Program-made: the position numbers and the translations under genes
Part shown: in pieces, positions 1 through 13,300 of the stretch
Numbering within the stretch: position 1 is the stretch's first letter
Layout: each line of letters begins with the position of its first letter
Assembly: GCA_013399895.1 (NCBI GenBank)
Contig: VXBA01000317.1
Span: forward strand, 1,031,539-1,095,538
Reading direction: 5' to 3'
Length of the DNA stretch: 64,000 nucleotides
Source: Serilophus lunatus
Taxonomy: Eukaryota; Chordata; Aves; Passeriformes; Eurylaimidae
Notes under the pieces: model-generated
Seen by the model: the letters and a program-made list of their open reading frames with translations, nothing else
The model's database searches: none
Told to the model about the DNA's origin: nothing

Positions 1-70
1 TCAGCTGATACATTTGATTAAGCAAAAGTGGTTTTTTTCCCATTTTCTGCTTTCCTCTTCATGATTTCAG

Positions 71-3000
71 CCAGAAGGCATCAAGAAAGAACTCCATGCA
101 GGTTTCACTTTGGACCCCCAGGGTGTTTATGGTGAGAGAACTGACCATGTGTCTTTAGATTATTTTTTCCTGTTCTTGATTTGTGATGGTCAATTTTTTA
201 ATAATGTGAGAAAAAATGAAAATTCTCCTTCCTGAGCTATGTCCTTTCCCAAGGACTTCCTGTCCTTTCATTGACTTCAAATCCATCTCAGGATGCAAGT
301 CTTTAAAAAAATACTTGGATTTAAAGCAACCTCAAAATGTATCTTTTAGTGTGATACAATGCTAAGCTTTTCCCAGCGTGCATGAAAACCAAGCAGCAAG
401 TGCTTTATTCATGAAAATAGAACATGTCCTGATTTAACCAGAGAAACAACAACATTTAGGTCCAAATCACATTTTATTTTGAAACAAAAAGGCAAAAGAA
501 AGATAAAGAGTCTGCACCTCTTCTTTTTCAAAGATTGGTGTTGTTTGCATGTGCACTTGGGAATATTTCTAATTTTCAAGTTCTCACAGGTATTTTTGTG
601 CAGACTTCTCAGTTCTAACCTTAAATATGGGTATTGCAGCTGAGTCAGCTGTTGATTTGGATTGTGCAGTAGGACACATACATATTTTTTTTTTCAATTA
701 TAGGTTCAATCAAGAGACGACAAGAATTTCGATACAAAGTCCCACTAAATCTGGTCCCTAAAACACAGATTGACAGGAGTGTCAGTGTAAAAGGTAAATT
801 GAAGCTTTCAGTGCAGTGCATGTGCACTTTCTACATATATTTCTCCTGTTTTGTATTAAATTTATCTAATTTATTCCCAGGTCCTTTTTCTTGTGAGAAA
901 AGGCTTTGCAAGTCACCTTTTTGTGTAGAATTTTAAGTACCTCATCAGGAATATTTGCTTGTCAGTCAGACTCTGCCCTTTGGTGATCTCTTTATTTAAA
1001 TGAATTTGAATAAATAGATACATTTAAATAAATTTGGGGGTTTTTTTCCTTCCACAGGCCATCTTATGGGTGAAGTGATTGCCACAATCCTCAGTCCCAG
1101 TGGCCTGAGGATGCTCACTAACCTGCCCAAGGGCAGTGCAGAGGCAGAGCTCATGAGCATTGCCCCAGTTTTTTATGTGTTTCGCTACCTGGAAGAATCC
1201 AACAACTGGCATTTACTGGGCCCTGAAACCTTGACTTCAAGAACTCAGATGAGGAGGAAGATGAAAGAAGGTAGAAAAAATCTGGTTTTCTTGCTTCAGA
1301 GTTGTAGAGGTGCAAAAACTTTGCTGAGTGAGAAAGATAATCATCTGAAGGGAGCAAATATGAGTCTCATGGCTTATATTGTGCCTAAATATATTCCTTA
1401 GGAATTGTGAGCATCTTGTCATTCCGAAATGCTGACTCCTCATACAGCATGTGGAAGAATGGGCAAGCCAGCACATGGTGAGTTAAAAGGGGTTTGTGGT
1501 TGGAATTCACTAAAAAGGCTTATTTTACTCCTTTGCTTTCATACTTTTTTGAAAGTATGAGAGGTAAACATGGTGGTAGATTTAATCAGAGCTTACAGCT
1601 TTTCATCCTTCCCTTCCTTTGCCAAATCTTTTGTTCAAGTCCATAGTTCACACCATGACAATCAAGCTGGGTTTGGGAGCTCACCCCTTAAAACATGGGA
1701 ATTGATCCTAGCTTTAAATTATTTCAGTAATTACTGCCCATTTGTTAAGTTAAATTTAAAATTAATCTTTGTTATTTCTTTGAAGTGTGGGAGTGTGTGG
1801 GATCCCTAAATCATAAATAGTGCAGATTTGTGTCTGCCCTCCAGCAACGTGGGAGTACCTGCTAATCTAAACAAGCATGGGCTGCTTGCTTTCCTTGGCA
1901 GGTTGACAGCTTTTGCTTTAAGGATTCTTGGACAAGTTTATCAATACATCAGCCTTGATCGGATCTCTGTGTGCGATTCCCTGCTGTGGCTGATTGATGA
2001 CTGTCAAATGCCAGATGGGTCATTCAGTGAATTTTCAAGCTACCAACCAGTGAAACTCCAGGTAGGAAACCCAAATATTTAAGCAGTAAAAGCTGAAATC
2101 ACCAGGTGTTTTAGGCTGTACTTCACCAAAACACCCATTCAAGGCAATTTTGCTAGATTTGCCTTTTTATGGATTTATTTAAAAAGCTCAATCTTGCAAA
2201 CCTTTCTGTTTTCCCACTAAAAGTAGCTGCTTTCCATTTCTTAATATTTAGAGAAAAAAAGATATAGGTTGATTTTACAATCTAATAGTTCTGGCTTGTC
2301 AATAATTTTATGTATTTTGGCCTCTTTTTTTACAAATAAGGTATTACTTTCCAGTTTAAATCGAACTAACTGTGAAAAGTTGTACTTATTTAAATTAACT
2401 TTAATTTCTATTTTATTATTTGATTTTTGCAGGGTACATTACCTAGAGAAGCTAAAGAAAAATCCCTGTATCTCACAGCATTTTCTATTATTGGAATTGA
2501 AAAGTCAATTAAAATGTGTCCCACTCAGGTAAATATGATTTTTATTTCTTCCAATGGGCCTGTTCTTGGATTCTCACTTCCTCCAATTTCTTTATTCAAA
2601 GAAATCAAGAGACCTTTTTTTTTTTTCAATTTCAAAGACTTATTTGCTTTGCTTGTCTTTCAAAAATCAGTGAATGAACAACAAGGAACTTCTGGATCAG
2701 TTTATTATAACACAGATGGTAGAAACCATTATATATCTACATTTCCTTGATAGAGAAGATGTGTTTCTTTACCTCCACGAGATGTGAGCTGTAGCCTGTT
2801 GATCTTTACAGAAAATCCACGATGCTAAAAGTAAAGCAGGAGATTATTTGATGAAAAATGTGCAATTTGCTCAGAGCCCCTTCACCATGGCCATCACCTC
2901 CTACGCTCTGGCTCTCGTGGACCGCGACCATCACTCGGCTCGAGTGGCCTTCTCTGAGCTCAAGAAGGAAGCTTTTGTCGTAGGTACTGTTCTATCCCCT

Positions 3001-6000
3001 CAGCCTGCACAGTCCTTGGCTCTCACACAGCCTCTTCTTCCAGTATCTTAAAATCTCTAATGTGATGGCACTGCTTGGAGAGGGAATTTCTACCGCTGTT
3101 CATGACCTGCAATGTCCCATCAGCTGCTTTGCATCAGGGCTGCTTATCACCACTTTCTAGCCTAAACCTCAGACTTTCTAGCACAAGAGAAGGGTATCTT
3201 CAGCTCTTGGTAGCTGCAGAGTGAGTTCCTCCTTGTTTGCTTGCCCTGAGCAGGCAAAACTCACCTTTTATTTTGAATATTTTCGAGCACTTAAATTTTG
3301 AATACTTTTGTATTTTGAACACTTGAATGTTTAACACTTGCATTTTGAACATTGGCATTTTGAACACTTTTCTTTGCAGTGTTTCTTATTAAGAATAAAA
3401 CTGTGACAAATTCTGCCACTTTCTGAAATGCAAACCTGGAAAAGAAGTTGCTAAAAGCCTTTTTAGCCCTGTTTCAAGCTTACTGCCTTTTTGTGAAGAG
3501 AATTCATTTTCAGTGTATTTCTATTAAGTGCATTTTGATTCACTCAGGCTTTGTGTTGCCTGCAGAGCTGTTGCTGTGTTTCAAACTGGGACTTTCCCTT
3601 TATCCTTCTGCAGGGGACCCTCCTATTTATCGATTTTGGAAAGACACTTTCAAAACAAAAGACCAACACACCCCCAGCTCTGTCACTGCAGAAATGGTTG
3701 AAACCACAGCATATGCTTTGCTCACTACTTTGCTAAGAGGGGATGAAAACTATGCCAAGCCAATCATCAAATGGCTCTCTGAAGAACAAAGATATGGTGG
3801 AGGATTTTATTCTACTCAGGTAGGCTTTGAAATATTTTGTCCTTATTCTTCAAGTACCAAAATCTGAGATGTTTTGCCCCATCCCTGGAAGGCCAAGGCT
3901 GGAGCTCTGAGCAACCTGGTCTAGTGGAAGGTGTTCCAGTTGGAACAAAATAGGTTTTCAGGTCCTTTCCAATTTAAACAAATATTTTAAGAGGATAAAA
4001 TAATCAAATGATCACACTGACAACTTCAGTGTCCTTTGCATCAAGTGACTCTGTGGCCAAGATATTCTCTGGGAAAGAAGACTCATTTTCATGCAGTTAT
4101 TCTAAAGAGAAATTCTATGAATAGAACTAATTTATAAATATTTTATCATTAGAATTCACAAGGAGTTAATTCTTTATAATTGACTTCTGACAGGACACTA
4201 TTAATGCCCTTGAAGCCTTGACTGAATATTCCCTTCTTGCCCAACGGCTCATTTTGGACATGGATGTTAAAGTATCCTACAAAAACAGTGGACCCCTGAA
4301 CATATTTAAACTGACTGAAAATAATTTTGTGGGAAGAACTATGACAGTGAGTGAATAATATTGCTTTAAACAAAATTCTTAGCAACTTGTTAAATAATTA
4401 TTTGAACTTTGAAATAGCTACTAAAGTTGCTTTATCTTAAAACAAACTGGTATTAATTTGGTACAGCAAACACTTCAGGACTTTGTTTATCTGCTATATT
4501 TAATGCATTTGAATATTCATTTAAATTTAGTATCTCTGTTCTTCCTATAAAGTGTTTTTTTGGTAGATGATGTTTGTAGCATCGGATCTTATTATGTGTT
4601 TGAAATGTAAATAAGACAAGCAGATCATCTGACCTGAATGATTGCTATTTATTGCTTATCTTTATTATTAATCTATAATTTATTGGTTATCATCAATCCT
4701 TTAGGCACCTCTGAAAGATGACCTATATGTGAGCACTGGCAGCAGCACTGGCATAGCTACAGTAAATGTAAGGTTTTTAAATTAAATTTCTGGTTTGTTA
4801 AAAGCAACGTGGAAAAAGAAAATGAAATTTCTCATAAACTGTTGCACTTGTTACTCTGACCTTCAGCCTGAAGTGCTGGATGTTATTTTAGATTAATTTA
4901 GATCTATTTTAGATTAATTTAGATCTATTTTAGATTAAGTCCAAGACATTGTATGACTATGGCTACTGGGAGAGAAATTGGGAAGTTTCTTCTGTTCCAC
5001 CGATGGTTTTCTGTTCCAGAAATCATGGATTCCCTAAGTTGCAAAAAACCTTTACAACCATCAATTCAATCTAAACAGATAATATATTTAGTCTCTTCAA
5101 TGTGACCAGCAGGAGTGGGGGGTGATTTTGCTCAAAAATTCCCCATTTCTTTCTGTGCTGATAATTTATTTACTCTGCTTTGCTGGTACTTTTAGAACAC
5201 CAGTAAAATGGGCTTTTTAAGACTCCTCACAGGCTGAGTTTTCAGTTTTATACTAGTTTTGAGGTTTAATGCTGCTTCTGTTTTGTCTGATTTATTTGTC
5301 TGTGTGCAGGTGAGGACAGTGTATAACACAATTGGCACTTCTGAAGAGTCCTGTAACTTTGAACTGAAGATTGTCCCAAAGAGAGATGATGGTAAAGGGT
5401 TAATATGATTTTAAATGTTACTACTCAGGTCAGTGCAAGGGAGGGAAAAAATCCCTTGCTTTCCTTTGCAGTTTCTTATTAAGAAATAAATTCTGCCACT
5501 TTCTAAATGCCAAACTGGAAAAGAAATTGCTAAAAGCCTTCTTAGCCCTGTTTGAAGCTATTACCTCTTTATGGCTAGAATTAATTTTTAATGTCTCTCT
5601 GTTAGGTGCATTTTTGGTCAATTATGGAAGTTTTTACAGTTGGAGGAGTGAGTAGAAAGAAATATGATGGGAGTGGGGAGGAGGGGACAGTGAGTTCTAT
5701 GAGGTGCTGAGCATTCTAGTCCAGTTTTAATAATATAAATACTCAATAAACTGCATTAAGCATTAAAGCTGTGATTTCACCTGAATTGCAGAAGTACATC
5801 TTACTTGTTTGTGGCTGGACAATGAGTTCCTTTAGAAACAGCCACCAAAACAATTTAAAGACTTATCTTTCAATTTCGACAACGCTTTGTGAAAGTTTTG
5901 GGTTGCTGCTTGTGAAGAGTTGTAAAATGACTTATTTGACTCTACTTGTTACTTGAACAGGTTACACAAAAAGAGAAGGGGAGCCCCTGGGGCGCCTGGA

Positions 6001-8956
6001 GGCTTGTGCAAAGTGAGTCCAGCTGATGGCTTTGTTTGCTAGTAATTGCACCTATCTTTCCTTTTTGGTTTTTCCCTTTTAATGTATGTGTGTAAACACA
6101 ATTAGAGCCAAGGGTAATGATCTCTTCAGGATCTCTTTCTTCAGTTTCTCTATGGGCTCTCTTGGAACATAAAGATTAAAAAAATCTGCGTGGCATAAAT
6201 CTGAAATGATTCATCTGGACTGTTTTGCTTCATTATGGGGTCTAAATGTTGGCAGGGTTTTGTGGGATCCCATTCAAATATTTGTAATTTCAGCTATGAT
6301 TAACTAATATTGGTTTTAATCTATTTCAGGTACAGGCCCAGTGCAAGGGAGCCCCAGTCAGGCTCTGCTCATGCTGTGATGGACATAGGGCTGGTCAGTG
6401 GAGTGGAAGCAAACCCAGAGGACTTAGCCACTGCAAGTATTAGACAATGGTTTTTCTCTTACTGACTCCTTTTGACAGAACTCTAATATTTACTTTCCTT
6501 CCCCTTTTTCTGTCCCCTACAGCTTGCAAGTGGAGTTGATCAGTTGATAGCAGACTATGAGATAAAAGATGGGCATGTTCTCCTGCAGATAGACTCTGTA
6601 TGTTACCCTTTCCCTCATTGTAAGCACTGCTTTTACTCTTTGGAACGACTTGGGTTGCCTTTAGAGCTCTTTAACTCATGTGTCTGTCAAACAGGTGCCA
6701 GCTGACAAGTTTCTCTGTGTTGGGTTCCGAATAAGTGAACTTTTCCAGGTTGGAATGTTAAATCCTGCCACATTCACTGTCTATGAATATCATGCACCAG
6801 GTATGTGTTCCATGGCCTCACATCCTTGTTTGCCTTTTAACTCTCTATTCCTCCTGAAAGACTACTTTTTTCCTTCTTTTTAATCCTTGTTATTTTAAGC
6901 TCAGGTAACTTTTGACTCAAAGTTCGAGTGCTGACTTTTTGGACTTTGATTTTATATGTGTATTTATTATTTCTTTTGGGATCTTCTAGATAAAAAATGC
7001 ACTATATTTTATAACCCCTATGGAAATGAAAAGCTTGTGAGATTGTGTGAAGGAGATGAATGCAAATGCATGGAAGGTAAACATTTTTTTAAGATGTTTT
7101 TCTATTTCAGTGGGTGGGAAAATGCAGTGTAGTGCCTTGAACAAAACCATGCTAAAGATGTAAAAAATCCCCATAAGCTGTTTCCTCTCCAAACTTTACA
7201 TTTAAAAAAAGAATTAAGAAAAATTGTGCAGTGTGATCATGGAAGTCTGATTGGGTGTTATTTTGGATTTTAAATATTCCCAGTTCCAGCATGCAATCCC
7301 ATAATTATGGTGTTTCTCAGTTAAATGATCCCAAGCAGGTGGATGTCCATGATGTTTTATTTGGGGACATGTGATGACATTCTCCTAACACTGACTTTCC
7401 CCTTCTCAATGCAGCTGAGTGTAGTAAAGTCCAAAAGAGGCTTGATCAGTCAATAACTGCTGAGACCAGGAGAGAAGCTGCCTGCCAGAGGGATATTGCA
7501 TATGGTGATATTTGTCATTACCTATTTGATGTGCTCTGAAATGTCTGCTTCCTGCTAAACTCTCTGTTCCAATTAGATCTTGAGTGATTAAAAACTCAGT
7601 AGGGTCAGCAGTGGCATAGGATGAGTGAAGGAGACAAACCAGAGCAGAGAAGGGCAAGTGCTGCCCAAACTCTCTGCTGAATAAAAGTCCCATCAGCAGG
7701 GCTGGGGCACCAGGGAGCCTGATCTGATGAGTTCTGCTCATAAACACTGAGTTCTGCTCATAAGCACCGTGTTCCTCCTGCTTAGTACCATTCCTGTGGC
7801 TTTGGGCTGAGAGGAAGTTGTGGGGCAGCAGATTAGAGAGGGGTAGAACCTGTCAGTGTTTCCTGGCCCTACAGTGTAAAGCTACAGCCAGCATATTCCC
7901 AGGAATTAGTGTTGTAAAGGCACTTAATATTCCCCTTCTGAGCATCTGTAAGATATTTAGGATGTGTTGCAGCAACGAGGAATAACAAAAAGCTTGGTTT
8001 GTGTTGTTCTGCAGTTTATAAAGTGAACATTTTATCTCGCAGCGAAGAAGGTTCTTTTGTAAAATATTCTGCAACTCTTCTGGATCTCTATAAAAGAGGT
8101 GAGAATCCTGCTCCATGTTTTTGCTCCTGGGAGAAAAGATGTTAGAATGTTTTGAGGCACTCCCTGTCTTACCTGTGGCTTGTAGGTCCTGCAGAACTGA
8201 AGCTGATATTCTCTCATTTTTCCTCTGAGTTTAGGCATACAACATGTCCTTAAAATGATACTAAAATTAAAATATTTGATGTTAACAAGGTTTATTTGCC
8301 ATTCAGATTTAATTGAAAAAAATCTTTTACAAGAAACATGTTTTATATCATGTTTTCTATCTAATATATAAAATACCAGAAATTCTCTTGGTGAAATTGT
8401 CCAATTCTTGTCATTGTACTTCAGGACAAGCTTTTGCTCAAAAAAATAATGAAATAACCTTTGTTAAAAAGAAGACCTGTGCAGATGTTGAACTGAGCCC
8501 AGGAGAGCAGTATTTGATCATGGGAAAAGAAGCCTTGAAGATAAGTGTTGGTTACAGTTTCAAGTAAGTCATTTACCACCAGAATTTGCAGAGATTTAAT
8601 CTTAGAGTGTGAAGTGTTTGTATGTAATAATTCCTGTGTAATATAGAATTGATTTAATTTTTTAAGTATAACCTCAACCAACAGTAATGCAATGTGTTTT
8701 CTGATGTGTACAATTCAAACAGGATTATGGACACAAAACAAGCAATTTTATTTGGAATTCTTTTTGTTTGACATTTTTCCTTCCCAAATCTTAGCAGCAA
8801 ATGATCATTTTCTGTTGTTTTCTTAGGTTCCAGTACCCTTTGGACTCCAGCACTTGGATTGAGTGGTGGCCTTCAAATACAGCCTGTACAGTCTGTGGGG
8901 AATTTCTAAACACAATGGATGATTTTGCTGAAGATCTCATCATCAGTGGCTGCTGA
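71..8956 (+). CDS. C5: Complement component C5, C-terminal 20 coding exons (5' part outside window)
   Basis: Secreted complement protein, cleaved by C5 convertases to C5a and C5b; C5b starts the membrane attack complex. Exons: 71-131, 704-793, 1058-1270, 1402-1477, 1902-2061, 2433-2528, 2812-2983, 3614-3819, 4194-4346, 4705-4767, 5310-5391, 5961-6012, 6330-6432, 6523-6597, 6695-6800, 6990-7076, 7415-7504, 8015-8098, 8425-8563, 8827-8956. They join to 745 residues and TGA, with all phases consistent. Encoded are the thioester-like (TED) domain, the CUB/MG8 region (SSHAVMDI-like stretch, written here as [10 protein letters not shown]) and the cysteine-rich C345C/netrin module ending in Gly-Cys. 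Where C3 and C4 carry the GCGEQ thioester, this protein reads GSAEAELMS, as expected for C5. Family features used: the [16 protein letters not shown] and MGKEAL stretches. The intron after 6432 appears to be GC-AG. Introns over 300 bp hold only the repeats listed separately. A possible ATTAAA signal lies at 8978, and the true poly(A) site is uncertain. Confidence 0.97.
3270..3370. repeat. Degenerate short tandem repeat in a C5 intron
   Basis: Five or six imperfect copies of a 13-18 base unit resembling ATTTTGAACACTTG run through this part of the intron between the exons ending at 2983 and starting at 3614. Units differ by substitutions and small indels, so this is an old minisatellite-like array. 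Confidence 0.6.
3372..3540 (+). repeat. Dispersed intronic repeat, copy A (pairs with 5463-5616)
   Basis: About 160 bases closely resemble 5463-5616 in the same orientation. Shared blocks include TTTCTTATTAAGAA, TTCTGCCACTTTCT, GCTAAAAGCC and TTAGCCCTGTTT. This copy ends about 70 bases before the acceptor of the exon at 3614. The family is not recognised. It may be a fragment of an interspersed element or a local duplication. Confidence 0.75.
3878..3980 (+). mobile_element. CR1 LINE 3'-end fragment in a C5 intron
   Basis: Contains decayed versions of the CR1 3' end: ATCCCTGGAAGG, GAGCAACCTGGTCTAGTGGAA, and a final GGTCCTTTCCAA. The order is that of the plus-strand CR1 3' region common in birds. 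It is truncated and non-coding. Confidence 0.75.
4884..4938. repeat. Tandem repeat, 22-base unit
   Basis: About two and a half copies of a unit containing TTTTAGATTAATTTAGATCT lie head to tail in the intron between the C5 exons ending at 4767 and starting at 5310. The copies are nearly identical, so the duplication is recent. Confidence 0.8.
5023..5082 (-). mobile_element. Possible decayed interspersed-repeat fragment (CR1-like)
   Basis: The order ATCATGGATTCCCTAAGTTGCAA then ACCTTTACAACCATCAATTCAA resembles, with many changes, the minus-strand 3' end of avian CR1 elements. The match is weak and made by eye. Confidence 0.3.
5463..5616 (+). repeat. Dispersed intronic repeat, copy B (pairs with 3372-3540)
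   Basis: Second copy of the element at 3372-3540, same orientation, in the intron between the C5 exons ending at 5391 and starting at 5961. It lacks a roughly 10-base insert present in copy A after the shared TTAAGAATAAA-like block. No coding potential is seen in either copy. Confidence 0.75.
7729..7768. repeat. 20-base direct duplication in a C5 intron
   Basis: Two adjacent copies of GAGTTCTGCTCATAAACACT with one or two differences, in the intron between the exons ending at 7504 and starting at 8015. The rest of this intron shows nothing recognisable. Confidence 0.85.
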
Positions 8957-9701
8957 TTTACTTGGAGAGTCTTTAAATTAAAAATCAGATCAAATCCCAT
9001 GTTAAAAATAATCCTCACTTGTTTGGCAATTCTTTCTTGAGCTGAACGTTCATTGATAGTTATCCTGAATAATGATCTTTGCTTGTATTTTATAGCAATG
9101 TTATTGCAATGTAGCAATGTTCAAATATGATTTTTAAGCTTGGATGGGAGAATAACACAGAATGCTGCAAAGACATTTGGACTCAGATGAAGTGGATTGA
9201 CTGTAAAAACAAACTTGGAAAGTACTGCGTTGTCATTAAATCCCATGTCTTATTAAAACATAAATACATGGAGCCACTTCATAAGCTCTTTGTGAAAGAA
9301 ACTGCTTTATCCCTTAGGCTTTGCTTTTGTACACTTTTTATGAATTTTTATGCTATTTTTATGCCCTTAGATTATCTATGTGCCATTTCTTGTATGTGTT
9401 TTCAGACACATTTGACTGGATCAATGTGTTCTGTAACTTGAGTAGATTAAAGCAAATGTTACTTTGGCATTTGATGACTGAGTTTGACAGTTAAAAATCT
9501 CCCCTTGCCTCCAGGAAAGTGGCAGCTGAAGGGCCAAATTTCCTTCTCACAGCTCCTAGCAACAACCACCTTGGTTCTCAGTAAAACTGAGAAGGGACTT
9601 TGGTACAAAGTACAGTTGCACACGTTTTTATTTTTATTGAAGAGTTGCCCAAAAGCATCACGTCCAAGAACTTTAAAATTACTGTTTTCCCTCTCTCTTA
9701 G

Positions 9702-9777
9702 GAATATCCTTGATCCAGAGTGTTTAAGATGTGGAAAGAAGACAGTCAGAGATGATGCAATTTTTAATTTTGGCCCT
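9702..9777 (+). other. Unassigned exon-like segment with splice signals
   Basis: A pyrimidine tract and CTCTCTCTTAG precede an open segment of 76 bases, followed by GTGAGT. In the open frame it reads NILDPECLRCGKKTVRDDAI and then FNFGP, with a CxxC-GKK motif. It is not part of the C5 or TRAF1 coding sequence as reconstructed, since C5 ends at 8956. The signals could be chance. Alternatives are an alternative terminal exon, a relic exon or an unannotated small gene. No family was recognised. Confidence 0.3.
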
Positions 9778-10302
9778 GTGAGTATTTTACTTTTTTTTTT
9801 TCAGTCTTCCAAACTTTTCTAGGAAGCACAAGAAAATCACACTGTATCCAATAATAACTGGATATAAATTCAAATTGCAGGGAGCAGCATATGGAAATGC
9901 TCAGTGAGGTTGACCAGGCAGCTGACCTGGAAACATTTCTACTTCTGAACTGTAACTGTGTATTATCAGACCTCATTATCTCTTTAAATGACAAGGAGCA
10001 TGTCTTATTTTCACAGGTGACTTGTGACATTTAAATCCTCCTGAGTTTTAGTGAGCCAGACTACAAAAAAGCGGCATTGCTCCTGAAGACCATGACCCTG
10101 ATTTAAAAATAACATCTAAAAATGCTGCCCTTAAATATCAAATTGCTGTCACTAAGTTTAAAAATAATCTTTTATTTGTTATGTCTCTGTTTCTATCTAG
10201 AATTAACTATCCAATCTAAAATTGAGATCAGTAAAATATTTTCAATATATGTGTTTTATATGTACATTTGAATAGATATGTAGCCATGTGTGGGATGGAG
10301 GT

Positions 10303-10352
10303 GTGCATAATATATGAGATATATATTACATATATATATATGAAATATATGA
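10303..10352. repeat. TA-rich microsatellite
   Basis: Interrupted ATATAT and TATATATA runs within a generally AT-rich stretch. No function is implied. Confidence 0.7.
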
Positions 10353-13300
10353 TTTTCACAGGAAAACCATGTGTGATAAAGGTGTCTTCATTTGTTTCTA
10401 CATGCAAATTATGTTGGCAGATTTCCATGGGGTCTAATTAGCAGGACATGAGAAGATGGAAAGGACAGGGAAGTGATTTTAGGATTCACTGCCATGGCTT
10501 CAGGGACTCGTAGTCAGAGAGTTCTGAGGTACTGAGCAACTCACAGGATTAATCCCAGCAAACGTGGAAATTCTTGGAATAATCCCTGCTCAAGGTGATT
10601 CATCTGCATTATGAAATGGAAATTATTTCAAACCTCACTTTGTACTTCCAAGCTTGCTGTGGATTCTGGACATCAGAGTGGTGCTTTTCTATCTGAATTG
10701 TACACAGTGTTTTCTGTTCCTGGGTTGTTTATATATATGATGTGCAAGTCTCCAAATATTCCAGGCTTTGAATCACCAGCCAAGAGCTTTAGTGGTTCCA
10801 GAAAAACATGAATTCCAGTGCTACACTCCCGTGGTGTTCCCAGCTCTGTGTGTGAGGTGGCTGCTTTGCCTCCATGTTAATGAACCTGCCCAGAAAGCTC
10901 TGGACTTTCACCCAAATTTATTCTGCCATTTCCCAGAATGGGGATGCCTGGCCTTGCCTGCACAGATAATCTCTGAAAGCAGGACCCCCTAAAGGCAATT
11001 AAATAAGTTTGGTCATTATACTTTATTCCTTTTTTCATATATTTCCCTTTGAATAACCAAACCCACCAGATGCCATTCTAATGTGATTCTCTCTGAATAC
11101 TCTTGGCAGATGCATAAGGCCCAAATTGGTTGAATTTCTGAGATTATAGCAATTCTAAGGGTTAATCATATGTAAGCCTTTAGCTTTTATAAAAATACAT
11201 ATTTCTATACATTTCCACTTGTATCTTACTTGTTTTTAGATAGTGAAGTATCACAAAATGAGCTGATTTCTCTTTTCATTTCATTGCAACTGGAAATTAA
11301 TCTCATTGATCCAGGCTGGGAAGTGACTTGAATAGCCCAAATTCCACCCTCTTGTGCACAGTGACACGTGAAACTCACACTTTGGGCTGGGCTGAAAGCT
11401 GCTGGGCTGTGCTTAACTGCTGTGACTAATTTGGGAGGGGAGCCAAAGGGTGCCTTTCTCTGGCCATTGTTCCACTGGCAGGGAAGAAATGATTTTGTGT
11501 GTGTACTCAGATACAACTGCTCTGTCAGAAACGGTCTGGAATTAGGAATCCTCTATAATTTTAGAAGAGAAATGCAGGTTAATATTCTTACTCATTAATA
11601 CCTCAGTAGTGACTCTCTTAATTCTCTCTTGGCTGGCCCAGAAATGAATATTAAATACTAAGTGAAAGAGAAAAATGCTCCCATTGGGTAAGAGGATGCA
11701 AATCCAAGTTATCCCATAATTTGTATTTTGTTATGGTGCTACGCTCACATCTGAAATCATCCAGAACAGGAGAAATCTTCGCTTCATCACACGGGGTCTG
11801 TCCAGGGCATTTGAGCAAAGCCAGGATATCCCCCCCAAATGATTTTCTAGATGGCAATGAGGCTGTTCAGTGCAGGCACAGCCTCCCAGTCAGCAGGTGA
11901 GATCCTGCCTCACTAGAGCTGGGCAAAATCCTCAGACTGAATCCTCAGAAACATTTCTTTATTAATAAATAATCTAAAACAGCCATTTCCACAAACAGAG
12001 AGTTATGGAATCTACTGACAGGGGTCTGTAGATCCATTCATAGAAGGGATGTGGAGGAGAGGAGTGAAAATCCATTTTTTCCTTTTGAGTGCATATTATT
12101 TTTAATTAAAAGATATCCCTGTCTGAGAGCTGACAATTTTCATCCATCCTGAGTTGTCTGACTTGACCTTACAGGGGCTCATTTCCAGCCTATGTAAATG
12201 TTAATGTTTAGGATGTCTCCCAGCAAAATGTGTTCTCAATCTCCTGCTGAATTCTTACATCAGAACACACAGAAATTTGGCTTTGCCCTCAGTTATTTTC
12301 CAGTAAAACACCCACCTTATAGAAGTTACATATGCTTTCAATTTTTGAGATATTTAATAATGTTTTCATCTCTAATTAGGAGAAATATCTGGGTTTGGCT
12401 CTTTAATTCTCCTGGGAACTAAGGGTTTGGTTTTGCCAGTTGCTGGACCATTTCAAAATTCCAGTCCTTATGTTAAATTTTGCTTTTCAAGTTCTGAATG
12501 AATTTGGAAACTGGATACATGTTTAAGCAGCAACTGATTTCCTGGAAAATACTGAACTGAATTACACACCACAACTGTCATAAAAAGAACATTTAAGCTC
12601 AGAAAACAATAGCAGAGAAATCTTGAGTAAAGCTTGTTATATTCAATCTTTTTTTTTCTATGCCAGGAAGTATTTGTTAAACACAGGGGATTATTTATAA
12701 AATATATTTATCCACATTCATAGCTAGAAGTCACGAAATGCAGATTATTCTTAAAGTGCTGTGGTTCAGACCATGGTTCCTTTGTTTATTTGCTACTTGA
12801 CAACTCAAATGGCAATTTCTTTGACAAGTAAAGCAAACAAAAACTTTTATGTGATGCACTTTAAATCAGCTGAGCTATTAAAGCCCCCAGATTGGGCTTT
12901 ACAATGGAAAATCCATTTTCTCTGACTGACAGCAGCCTCACTGGTGCTGGTTAAAAGGACCCCAAAGGGCCCAGGGAGGTTCAGAGCTGGGTTTAGTAGC
13001 TGAGACTGGTTTTAAGGAGCCCTGACATGGACTTGAATTGTCTAATTTGCCTTTCCAAGAGGGACCTCACAGCACATTCTTTCCACTGACTGTTCCATGT
13101 TCTCTGCAGTTTGTACCAGGAGGCTGTGGAGCAAATCCTCAGCAAAGCAAAGCAAAGCAGTGGGATTGCAGTTATTTGGGAGGAGCTACCCTTGACATCT
13201 GGATCTGCAGACACAGCACTGCCTTAATTGCAGCACAAAAAGTAAATGGGAAAATTGCTTTTCAAAGAGAAAATATTTGAGGAGCACCTCACTCATCCAC

